From Asparagopsis taxiformis (Eukaryota > Rhodophyta > Florideophyceae > Bonnemaisoniales > Bonnemaisoniaceae): a stretch of DNA of 64,000 bases. The notes under the pieces were generated by a model. That model saw nothing but the letters and a program-made list of their open reading frames with translations, was not told the DNA's origin and ran no database searches. Shown here piece after piece: positions 1 to 8,178 of the stretch (the stretch's first letter is position 1; each line of letters starts with the position of its first letter). A program made the translations under genes and the position numbers. Where the stretch lies: NCBI GenBank assembly GCA_030407315.1, contig JALQPE010002425.1, positions 1-64,000 of the forward strand. The letters are read 5' to 3'.

Positions 1-899
1 GCCGTTCGAACTTACGCTCACACGCTACCCCGTATCGTTGGGAACGGAAACAAGTGACACGATCCGCAGCACGCCGTTCCTCCGCATGGAATTTCTAGCG
101 CGATTATACGGACGCCTACGCGCGCGCAGCAAACGCGTTGAAGAAGGCGCAAGCGCGGTATAAACGGATTTCGACCGTGGCGTACGCGTAGTGAACAAGG
201 AAATCAAGGTGGGTGACCAAGTCTACTTGGATACCCGTGCGGGAGCGACGACTCGAGCGCAGCGAGACGAAGGAGCGCGTGCGTCGAAATTGGACTACCC
301 CGTCTCCGGCCCTTCCCTGTAATAGGCTGTCGCGGCCATACTTACGAGATCGTAATAGATGGCGTGCCCGAGCTCGTTAGTTCCGACCGCATCCGCGTCG
401 CACCGCGCATTGCAACGCCCGCGCCTTCCCCGCTAGACGACGAGGAGATGCTACCGCAACGGAAGCCGCTAACGACGCGACGCAACGCAGCGAACGCGAC
501 TTCGAAGCTTCGCGCAAAGTTAGCCCAGAGTCTGGGTACGGAACGCGCGAATTTATGATTGACAAACTCGTGGCCGAAGGCATTGACGATGCGGGGGAAG
601 CCGTTTTCCGAGTGCGCTGGAAAGGATATTCGCCGCGCGATGATACCTGGGAACCCGTGGGCTCGTTACCCGCACCCATTGTAGCACGCTTCCGCAAGGA
701 CCTAAAGCGAACCGCGTCGAGCGCCGCCGGACGCGACACCGAGCCCGACCGCGCTACGTCACGCGACCGCCGGGGACCCCCGCCGAAGATGCGCACGCCG
801 AAAGCGACAAGCGTCACCAAACCGCGCCGGACGCCACCCAGCCGCTCCAGTCTGCGGCTAGCGGACAAGAGGACGCGCCATCGCCCGTCACGCAACTAA
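1..899 (+). pseudogene. Decayed 3' end of a chromovirus pol (integrase C-terminus plus chromodomain), family 1
   Basis: Reading three frames in turn gives a degraded match to the C-terminal part of the intact pol proteins at 20116-24705 and 34536-39125. KAQARYKR is visible near 140-165, then VNKEIKVGDQVYLDTRAG near 190-245 (compare RNIRAGEYVFIDPTDG in the intact copies), then DGVPELVSSDRIRVAP near 360-405. A chromodomain follows at about 540-700, with the core FRVRWKGYSPRDDTWEP. In-frame stops (near 187 and 320) and a frame change near 530 break it, so it is not translatable as one protein. Chromodomains at the end of integrase define chromoviruses (Ty3/Gypsy). It is clearly diverged from family 2. 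The element continues left of the window. Identification as pol tail is firm; the exact 3' end is uncertain. Confidence 0.8.
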
Positions 900-2697
900 C
901 GTGCAGAACCGCCGAGCCAAGAGCGGCAAACGAATCAAGGAGGACGCCCGCAGATCTCATGAAGAAAACGGGCCAGGACCATGAGACTCGCTCCGTCGCG
1001 TATGCGAAAAAGCGCGCCGACATATCATCCTTGCCGTCTATTTCGTGTGCCCGCAGCGCTCAGTAGTCTCGAACCGGTTTAGTAGATAACGTGACACCGC
1101 ACGAAAACGTCAGTCGCGAACGTCAGACGAAGTTTCACCGCGCCCTGCGCAATTGACTTCTTATCGCTGAATGACTTGGAACGGTCACCGCACGCAATGG
1201 AGCGACGCCGCTCGCGAGCCGCTTACGCACCCGCCCGACAGGCCGCACATGATTCGTCGCTTGCGCGCCGCGTTACTACTCGCGTCAGCTATCCGCACGG
1301 AGGCAACCCACACTGAGCTAAACTAACTGGGAGTCGAACGCTTGCGCGAGCCTGCAAGCGAACGTTTTGTACTGCTGGTGCGAACACGCGTCGCGCAGAA
1401 CGCCGTCGATGCGTGGGAATCGAACCCACTTGCTTACGCCCTAGCCGCCGCCCGCTGACCACCTGCGCGAGGTTCGGAAACCGCTGCGCAAGTCGCGCCA
1501 AGACCGCTAGGAGACACCACGTATCACTCCTCGCCTGCGCTTCGACCACTCGTCGTTCGCCCTGCAGCTACCCGTCGCCCACACGATGCAACCTTCGATA
1601 ACCGCCTACCGCCACGCAGAGGTCGCGCTTTTTCACCTATTGAGAGTCTCGCTCAACCTGGAAATTGCGTGCAAGCCCGGCACCAACTAACTCCCTGACT
1701 GACTCTAGGAGATGTGCGATGCGCTGGAACCAGCGATGGGTTTCGCGCGAAAATAGGGGAGCGGCTCCGAAATTGGGTGCGCAGTCTGGCCCGGCGGAAT
1801 AGCACTTTGACCGTCCCGCAAAAATTGTCCCACGAGAAAATTGTTGGCGAAGGGGCACCTGGATTGCGCCGCCGCCACACTGACCCCCACGCCGTGACAA
1901 GCCGTCCCTCGCTGCCGTCATTTGATTGGACGAAAACACGCGCAGACTCCAGCGAGCATCTCGAACCCGGTGGAAAGACGCAGTCATTTGGACGTACGCC
2001 GGTCTCCACCGAGAATATAGTGGCATCCACGCGCGCATCTCCCCCTCAGCGAAAGCGCGGAGAATGAGGCCTAGTCTACAAAAAGGAGGCGACCCGCACG
2101 GGAGCCCGCGAATAAGGCCCTTTCGCCCCGCTCTAGCCAGGGAACAGCGGATGCGATAGTGAGACACGGACGTAGGTAGCAAACGAGGCGACGCGAAGGC
2201 GAAAAACGAAGGCGCGTAGCAACGAACCGAAGACGCGACCGCGAGCGAACGCGCGATGGAATTAACCCGCGGCGGCGAGAACCACGAGCGACGAACCGAC
2301 GAAGCGAACGCGTTACGACGATCGCGCTCCGGCGTACCGGCCGCCCCAACTCACCCCGTTAACCCCCCTCTCAAGCCCCACAACACACGCAACCCAACGC
2401 ATGCTGGAAATATCGGCGCGTGTTGATGGCCGACTTCGTCCGGTTGTCCCCCGAACGGCGACGTGGACAACGGGCACATGCGGCTTTGAGCCACGACACG
2501 CGCGTCCTTACCGAAGGCACACCGACGCTTGCGTGCCTCATGATCTGGCACGCCGCGTACCAGCCGGCCCTCAGCGTCACACTACAGCGCGTGCACCAAG
2601 TGGAGGAACCAAGAGGCGGGAAAGCGACACGTAGATACCAACAAGACGAGTTTATTGCAAGGAGAATGTAACGCGTGCGAACTGAACGGAGCAAGAA
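900..2697. other. Non-coding spacer between pol remnant and antisense ORF of family 1
   Basis: No ORF here resembles a protein I recognise. The position corresponds to the roughly 2.6-kb non-coding stretch between pol and the antisense ORF in family 2 copy A. On the minus strand at about 1413-1430 there is a T-arm-like sequence (GTGGG, TTCGATT, CCCAC), but no matching acceptor stem or complete cloverleaf could be found. The base composition is GC-rich and CG-rich like the neighbouring element DNA. Confidence 0.5.
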
Positions 2698-5520
2698 TCA
2701 GGACGGAGGTGCGCGCGTGTCATCGTCTCGACGTGTGTGACGGCTTGACGAACTACCCGCCGTATTGCGCGAACGAGCGCGGCTCGAAGCCGTATCTGCC
2801 TGGTGACCGCGTCGCCGTTCGGGATTCAACACCCGAACGACGCGCCCATCATGTACGCCAATCCGAAGGGGAGGAATACTTGTGCGACCCGTCGAAGTTG
2901 CGGCCGCACGCGAACGCGTCATGGGCCGTGCACCGCCGCGTCCTGAGCCAACGCTCCCCGCAACGTCACGTACCGCTTCTGCGCGCAACTCGCTCACGGA
3001 CTGCGTTTCGCCAGCTGACTCTTTCTCACCCACGGACCCAGTCGGGGACCGCTGCAGGAAACCAACGACATCGTTCAACGCCGAACCCAACCGGTGCGCG
3101 CGTTCGATAGTGTCTTGAACCTTAAGCACGGTATCCCTTTCCCGCGCGCGATATTCGTCGCGCACCGCAGCGATACGAGCTGACGTCCGCCCCCTTTCCG
3201 CTTCCAAATTGGCTTCGACCTCGACGAGAACACGCTGCGCCGTCTGCTGAGCGGTTACCGCAGCGTCACAGCGAGTTCGAAGGTTCGCCAGCGCCGCCCG
3301 GTCACCCTCAGCCTCCTTCCTGTACGCCGCTGCACGACCTTGTAACTTCCCGATGTCTTCGTGCATACGCTCAATACGCGCAGCGTCTTCGTCGACCTTG
3401 CGTTTTAGCGCGGCTTCGCGCTCCTCCGATTCCGCCAATGTCTTCCGAGTCTCGCGCAGGACCGACACGGCTTCGTCACGTGCCTCAGACGCATCATCGC
3501 GCGCTTTGATAGCCTCGTCGAGCGCTCTGGTGGCCGCGCTAAGTCGCCCCAAAGCCTCGTCGCGAGCTTGCGCGACCGACGTCACGCGCGCCAACGCTTC
3601 GTCTCGCCCCTGCTTGGCCGAAGAAAGTTGAGTTTGTAACCCGTCTGCCGCCGACGAACCAGCGACCGCAACCGCGTCGTCACCAGCCACCGCCGTGGGC
3701 GCTTCTGCACTCTCGCCAACAAACGCCGAACCCGATGCCGCACCGCTAGCCGTTGCCGCACTTGCACCCGCTTCGCCAGGCATGTTGGCGGCGCCTTGTC
3801 CTTGAGTGGCTTTCTTCAGTTCTTGTAATTCGTTGTATACCTTTACGTACTCCGCACGCAACGCCGCGTCCAACTGCGCAACGTCGATAGGAGCCCGTGG
3901 TGCTTCGGAGAACAACGAGTAGCGCCCATCGCGGAATCGCCGGCGCTCAACGGCCAACAACGCGGCCATCCCAAGGTACTGCGCATATTCCCGCGAGTTC
4001 GTTGCGCGCATCACATGCAACTCGTTAGAAGACAACGCCGACAAGACAGCATCCACGGTAACGACGTCGCCCGCTTCTAGATGCGCGAACGCGCTACGCG
4101 AAGGGTTGCGCGGCGACTTCAATAGCAAGTGAGGGATTTCCGTGTGCCTGTGAACTCCGAGCGCACCATGCGCCCAATCCACGACGCCGCGTTCCGCGCT
4201 CCACGGTAGCCACTGGCCACCTTCATTGAAGTCCACGCCGGGAGCCACGTCGAAGACAGGCGTCTCGTCCCATGGACACGCGCGATGCTCCGACAAGAGA
4301 CTTTCTAAGTGCGCGACTGAATAGGTGCCGCCACGAACGACCGCCGCAGCGCCGACGCTCTCGATACCGGCGATGAGCCGGTCGCTCAAGCGAACGAAAC
4401 GGCGCTCGACGAACGCGACATGAAGCCAGGCGCAGGCCACCATCACGACCCATTCGCTAAGCGCCACGGCCCAGAAGTAGGAACGCGTCTCGACCGGAAC
4501 ATCAAGACCAAGAAGGACCGATGGAGCATAATGGAAGACGCACGGCAGGGGAACGGACAGCGATTCGGGAGCGTCAGGCCAGTCGCGCGGGTCGTAGCGC
4601 GGAAAGAAGGAACTCACGCGATCTTCTGGGAACTCGCGAAATTCGACGTCGCGATGCGTAACGAAGTAACCGGTCGTGCGACGCAGGCGCAATTCACGAC
4701 GCGCCTCGGAGCGCATCCCCGCGTCGAAAAACCAAGGCTCACTAACTTCTCCCTCCCGTTCAACATCATTCCAGGGGACGCCGCCGTCCAACAAGAAACC
4801 GGCGCTAGGCGCCGCCGCCCAGGGGTCAAGATGCGCGAACTCGTCGCGGCGCATTGTGCGAAGACGAGCCAAGTGACGCACCAACCGCTCGTCCGCCGCG
4901 TCCTCTAGAAAGTAAGTGTCGCAAGGCAGGTTCGAAGGTACAGCCAAGTCGCACCACGCCGCCTCGCGTCGCGCATCCCATACAGCTTGCGCGTTCTTGT
5001 GGCCAGGCAATACCGCATAGCGGTTGACATCGGCGATACGCGTCCACAGGAAACGCCGGGGAAAATATTGGACGCGACTCAATTCGGACCAAGTTGGCAT
5101 CGCGCGCGGCAGGAACCGGAACGCAGAAGGGTCGTCATAACGCGCACGCGGAGCGGCGACGGGGACACGCTGCGCGGCCGAAGGGAGCGACACGGAAGAA
5201 GGGGCAGGTACGGAACGAAGAGGCACGCCAACGTTGGCACGACTCCCAGCCGCGGGTGTAGCGGTTACATCCACTGTCGCAACGACACCCGACGACGCAC
5301 CGACATTATCCGCGTTATGCGCACTTGACGACGCGGCAACCGGCGCGCTGGCAGACGAAGCTTGGGCCATTGACAGATAAAATGGGCTCTCGGGGCTCAT
5401 AGGAGATGGCGAAGCGGGACGCGGAGCCGCCGATGGCGAACATATCGGCGTCGCAGCTTCTTCGCCTGAAGGGACACTGGCGCGCAGCCAGCTAGGAAGG
5501 GTATCACCGTCGTGCGCCAT
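2698..5520 (-). CDS. Antisense ORF (aORF-1) of family 1 chromovirus: large coiled-coil protein of unknown function
   Basis: This 940-aa protein starts at the first ATG (MAHDGDTLPSW); the open frame extends 12 codons further upstream without an ATG. Residues 1-150 are Ala/Ser/Pro-rich and low complexity. Residues ~150-560 look globular and are rich in Trp, Arg and acidic residues. Residues ~640-840 form a long heptad-like coiled coil (repeats of the type RDEALARV, RDEALGRL, ARDDASEARDEA). The tail is basic and Ser/Arg-rich. The globular part matches the antisense ORF at 28819-30831 in order and in short motifs: VPSNLPCDTYFLEDAADE versus IPASIRCDRSWLRDVND, and LPCVFHY...FVERRFV versus LPRVVHY...FVERRVF. 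It runs opposite to the adjacent pol remnant and ends near its spacer side. I recognise no known domain. It might bind nucleic acid or assemble with Gag, but that is only a guess. Confidence 0.75.
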   Translation of the reverse strand: MAHDGDTLPSWLRASVPSGEEAATPICSPSAAPRPASPSPMSPESPFYLSMAQASSASAPVAASSSAHNADNVGASSGVVATVDVTATPAAGSRANVGVPLRSVPAPSSVSLPSAAQRVPVAAPRARYDDPSAFRFLPRAMPTWSELSRVQYFPRRFLWTRIADVNRYAVLPGHKNAQAVWDARREAAWCDLAVPSNLPCDTYFLEDAADERLVRHLARLRTMRRDEFAHLDPWAAAPSAGFLLDGGVPWNDVEREGEVSEPWFFDAGMRSEARRELRLRRTTGYFVTHRDVEFREFPEDRVSSFFPRYDPRDWPDAPESLSVPLPCVFHYAPSVLLGLDVPVETRSYFWAVALSEWVVMVACAWLHVAFVERRFVRLSDRLIAGIESVGAAAVVRGGTYSVAHLESLLSEHRACPWDETPVFDVAPGVDFNEGGQWLPWSAERGVVDWAHGALGVHRHTEIPHLLLKSPRNPSRSAFAHLEAGDVVTVDAVLSALSSNELHVMRATNSREYAQYLGMAALLAVERRRFRDGRYSLFSEAPRAPIDVAQLDAALRAEYVKVYNELQELKKATQGQGAANMPGEAGASAATASGAASGSAFVGESAEAPTAVAGDDAVAVAGSSAADGLQTQLSSAKQGRDEALARVTSVAQARDEALGRLSAATRALDEAIKARDDASEARDEAVSVLRETRKTLAESEEREAALKRKVDEDAARIERMHEDIGKLQGRAAAYRKEAEGDRAALANLRTRCDAAVTAQQTAQRVLVEVEANLEAERGRTSARIAAVRDEYRARERDTVLKVQDTIERAHRLGSALNDVVGFLQRSPTGSVGEKESAGETQSVSELRAEAVRDVAGSVGSGRGGARPMTRSRAAATSTGRTSIPPLRIGVHDGRVVRVLNPERRRGHQADTASSRARSRNTAGSSSSRHTRRDDDTRAPPS

Positions 5521-5571
5521 AACGAAAGCAAACGCGTGCGGCAAAGAGCGAAACAACGGAGGCGAGTGACC

Positions 5572-5647
5572 AAGGAGAGAAGAAGGATAGAAAGAGAGAG
5601 AGAGGATCGACAGGAGGAGAGTGGACAGAAAGAAGAAAAAGGCAAAG
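5572..5647 (-). promoter_or_regulatory. Polypyrimidine-rich leader upstream of aORF-1
   Basis: On the minus strand this stretch is almost pure C/T and ends about 50 bases before the proposed ATG at 5520. A similar C/T-rich stretch lies about 70 bases upstream of the proposed start of the family 2 antisense ORF (30902-30962, minus strand). The shared position suggests a transcription start or 5' leader, and it supports the start codons chosen for both ORFs. Confidence 0.4.
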
Positions 5648-5691
5648 GATACGCAGGAAGAGATGACGCGCGGGGACGCGCTTTGAAGTTA

Positions 5692-6446
5692 GTCGGGGGG
5701 AGTGTGATGCAATTTATGTTGCGAGCGCGCGCGCGGGTTGGAGCGATAGCGTCGAGTTGAGCCCCCGTGCATCCGCGTTTAGTTAGTTAGTAAGCGAGCA
5801 TACGCGTGGCGATACTATTACGTGTCATGGCACGTCAGCGCGAACGCGTGCGATTACGAGCCCGGCGCCACGTGTAGCGAATTCTACGAATTTCCCTTTA
5901 TTTCCCCTTTTTGGGTTTTTTATGACGAAAGTCTTTTTCCCAAATATTTCCCTTTTGCGTGCGAGCGAGCGGCGCCGGCCGGCCGCGCAAGGACAACCTG
6001 TCCTTAGTAGTTATCTATTAATGGTCGTTCTGCTTCGCACCTTACCAATAAACAGGCAGCATCTTCGCAGCTACGAGTTAAGCGTTTAGCGAATCGCGAG
6101 GACCGATTGCGTTGAAACGTTGCGTGCGGGTTGCTCACGATCGCCGACGTTCGCGTGCGCGCTGCGCATAAACCGATCGTCGAACCGCGTCGCACCGCGA
6201 TAGCGCGCGTTACGTCGCACGCCACTAGGCCAGGGATTTACGACCCCTGTGTGGATCGCGTTGTGCTCGAGTTTACTCGGTGATCTCCCCCTGAGATCAC
6301 GGCTTGCGCCGGCCCGCGAATCCCGTGTTGCGATCGTTCCCTACGCGTTCCGCCGTTGTACCACCCGTTCGCCAGCGCGACCGAGCGACGCGCGAACGCA
6401 AGTTCAACCAGCGCGTTACGGTTCACCTCGCCCTGACACGGCTGCA
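5692..6446 (+). repeat. Polypurine tract and probable 3' LTR of family 1 element
   Basis: A G-rich tract (GTCGGGGGGAG, 5692-5702) is followed at once by TGTGATGC. In family 2 the tract GTGGGGGTGGGGCTG is likewise followed by the LTR start TGTAGTATACG. The LTR would therefore start near 5703. Its end must lie before ~6455, where methyltransferase-like coding sequence begins. The terminal CA at 6445-6446 (GGCTGCA) is one candidate, giving about 744 bp. There is no second copy in the window to fix the end, and no target duplication can be tested because the 5' end is outside. Confidence 0.45.
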
Positions 6447-6508
6447 ATTCTAGAACTCCCTTAGCGATCGCCACCCCGGCTGGTCCTACACAGAAGAGCG
6501 TCGCTCTC

Positions 6509-7519
6509 ATGATGGAGTTGATCAGCCAGCATTCACAGCCTGGTGATATTGTTGTCGATCCATTCTCTGGCACTTTCGCAACGGGAAAAGCAGCTATGAG
6601 CTTGCCTGAGCACCGTGTTTTCGTTGGCAGTGACATGGACAAATTGTGTGTGGCACGATCGCTTCCAAAGCTGTGTGCAGTCATGTCACGTGTAATTCTT
6701 TCAAACAACACTGACATGAGGGTCACGACAGAAGCGAAACAGAGTGCTGAGAAGTTCTTGGCGTCCCCCTCTGTCACGATGCGTACGCAGAGGGAACGCA
6801 GGATCATCGAACCCCCACCTGGCCTTCCCCTGTACCAGAGGTTCCCGAAATATATTCGGCAGTACCTCTGGCAGCTGTGCCCAGAGTCGATTGCGTCGCA
6901 CGAGCACATGGAAAAACCGGTACATTATTGGCCACCTTCCCTGCGCCGCTGGTTGCAAACTGAAAACCCTCGCGTGATGCGGGCACACGATTGTGTTGCG
7001 AAAAAATTGAGCGTTCGACCATCGCTGATTAAGCATCCAAATGCAGGAAGAGGGCTCTTCGCTGAACAGACATTTAATGTTGGCGACGAAGTATGTGCAT
7101 ACTACGGAACTGTTGTGTACTCTGATATGAGCAAGGAGTCGATGAGGTTCGCGTACGGAGAGGGTCACATGGCGATAACGAAGGAAACATTCTTGATGTA
7201 TGCCATCAAGCTGTATGCAACAGCGGAGGACGACGAAAACATCGAGCATCCAATTTGGATTGTTCCGGCTCCGTTCTGTTCGGCGCAGTTCATCAACGAC
7301 CCGCGGTATTTGCGAGGTGAGGACACTCCGGCGGAAGACACCAGGCGGATGGCCAACGTTGAGTTTGTCGAGAACTACAGCAGCGGTTCGACGGGGAAGA
7401 AGCTCAAGGCGAAGGACCTAGAAAATCCGAAGATCATTGTAGTACGTGCAATCCGCGATATCCGTCCGGGGCAGGAGCTCTACGTTCATTATGGGACAGC
7501 GTTTAGAGCATGGAATTAG
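6509..7519 (+). CDS. DNA methyltransferase (beta-class, C-terminal part) fused to a SET domain; 5'-truncated
   Basis: 336 aa from ATG 6509, but the frame stays open upstream to 6437 without a stop and reads TPLAIATPAGPTQKSVALMM just before it. That stretch plus ELISQHSQPGDIVVDPFSG resembles the end of N6-adenine/N4-cytosine methyltransferases (typically KP..L...LI...PGD.VLDPF.GSG). DPFSGTFATG at residues 17-26 is the AdoMet-binding motif I. In beta-class enzymes the catalytic (D/N)PP(Y/W) motif lies upstream, and it is missing here. Residues ~170-330 are a SET lysine-methyltransferase domain: GRGLFA (180-184), FINDPRY, ANVEFVENY, and ELYVHYG at the end. Retroelement sequence abuts the 5' side, so the gene is probably disrupted. 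An exon start at 6454 after TTCTAG is an alternative reading. The fusion itself is plain in the sequence; activity is doubtful. Confidence 0.8.
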   Translation: MMELISQHSQPGDIVVDPFSGTFATGKAAMSLPEHRVFVGSDMDKLCVARSLPKLCAVMSRVILSNNTDMRVTTEAKQSAEKFLASPSVTMRTQRERRIIEPPPGLPLYQRFPKYIRQYLWQLCPESIASHEHMEKPVHYWPPSLRRWLQTENPRVMRAHDCVAKKLSVRPSLIKHPNAGRGLFAEQTFNVGDEVCAYYGTVVYSDMSKESMRFAYGEGHMAITKETFLMYAIKLYATAEDDENIEHPIWIVPAPFCSAQFINDPRYLRGEDTPAEDTRRMANVEFVENYSSGSTGKKLKAKDLENPKIIVVRAIRDIRPGQELYVHYGTAFRAWN

Positions 7520-8178
7520 GGTCACGAAAGATGTTTTCATTTCGACTACAAATAAAGCTACGTTCCAGAGTTGAAGTATATCATATAATGCAGCATGTCC
7601 AGCCACCATTACTCCAGGGTGAAACCTATTGAGCAGTACTCGCCTGTCAAAAACCAATCGTTCACACTCTAGATGCACTTCGTCCGAGCAGTGAACCTGA
7701 CTGCTTGGATGCTGTTATGCGTGCAGATGCAAAATACACGACCAAGTTGAAATGGACGCCCGGTGGATGTCCAGCTCAGTTGCATTGCTGTCCGGCCCAG
7801 AAATTCTACAATTCAGGGCAGAAAAAAATATTGCAAAAAACATCGATTTGGGCGGTCGAAAGTGCCGTACGGCACACCCCCATCTCAAAAACATGTTCAC
7901 ATGTGCATGTTTTTGAGAATAGCCCAAATTTTAATTCAAATCAGGACGTCTTCCGGACATAGGGGTGCTCGCGGCCTAGCTCGACAGCTGTAATTGTACC
8001 TCATTAAATACTGTTGATGACTGCCTACCGTATACAATCTGGGCTGTTGGCGTATTATCCGGTACTTGACCTGACCTGAACGTTCATCGCAGACCGTTGT
8101 GGTTACCGACACTATACAGCAATCTTTTTTGTATCTCGTGCAACTCAATCGTTCCATCGCTTCCGGGAAAGCTTCATT
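7520..8178. other. Intergenic region between the SET gene and the ORF at 8179
   Basis: No coding sequence is supported in these ~660 bases. The region contains two adjacent perfect palindromic structures (7862-7918), described separately. The left terminus of the transposon that carries the next two ORFs may lie here, but I found no terminal inverted repeat shared with 13584-13900. Confidence 0.5.
7862..7918. repeat. Two adjacent palindromes
   Basis: GTGCCGTACGGCAC at 7862-7875 is a perfect 14-bp palindrome. Seven bases on, TCTCAAAAACATG (7883-7895) and its exact reverse complement CATGTTTTTGAGA (7906-7918) flank a 10-base centre that contains ACATGT. This is a 13-bp stem hairpin in AT-rich intergenic DNA. 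Confidence 0.85.

Noticed and set aside
1411..1430. Possible tRNA gene on the minus strand (T-arm-like GTGGG, TTCGATT, CCCAC)
   Set aside because: No acceptor stem complementary to the GCATCGA that follows, and no convincing D-arm or anticodon arm; at most a tRNA-derived fragment.
6238..6909. 223-aa ORF on the minus strand over the methyltransferase-SET start
   Set aside because: Overlaps a frame with clear methyltransferase and SET motifs on the other strand; no recognisable features of its own.
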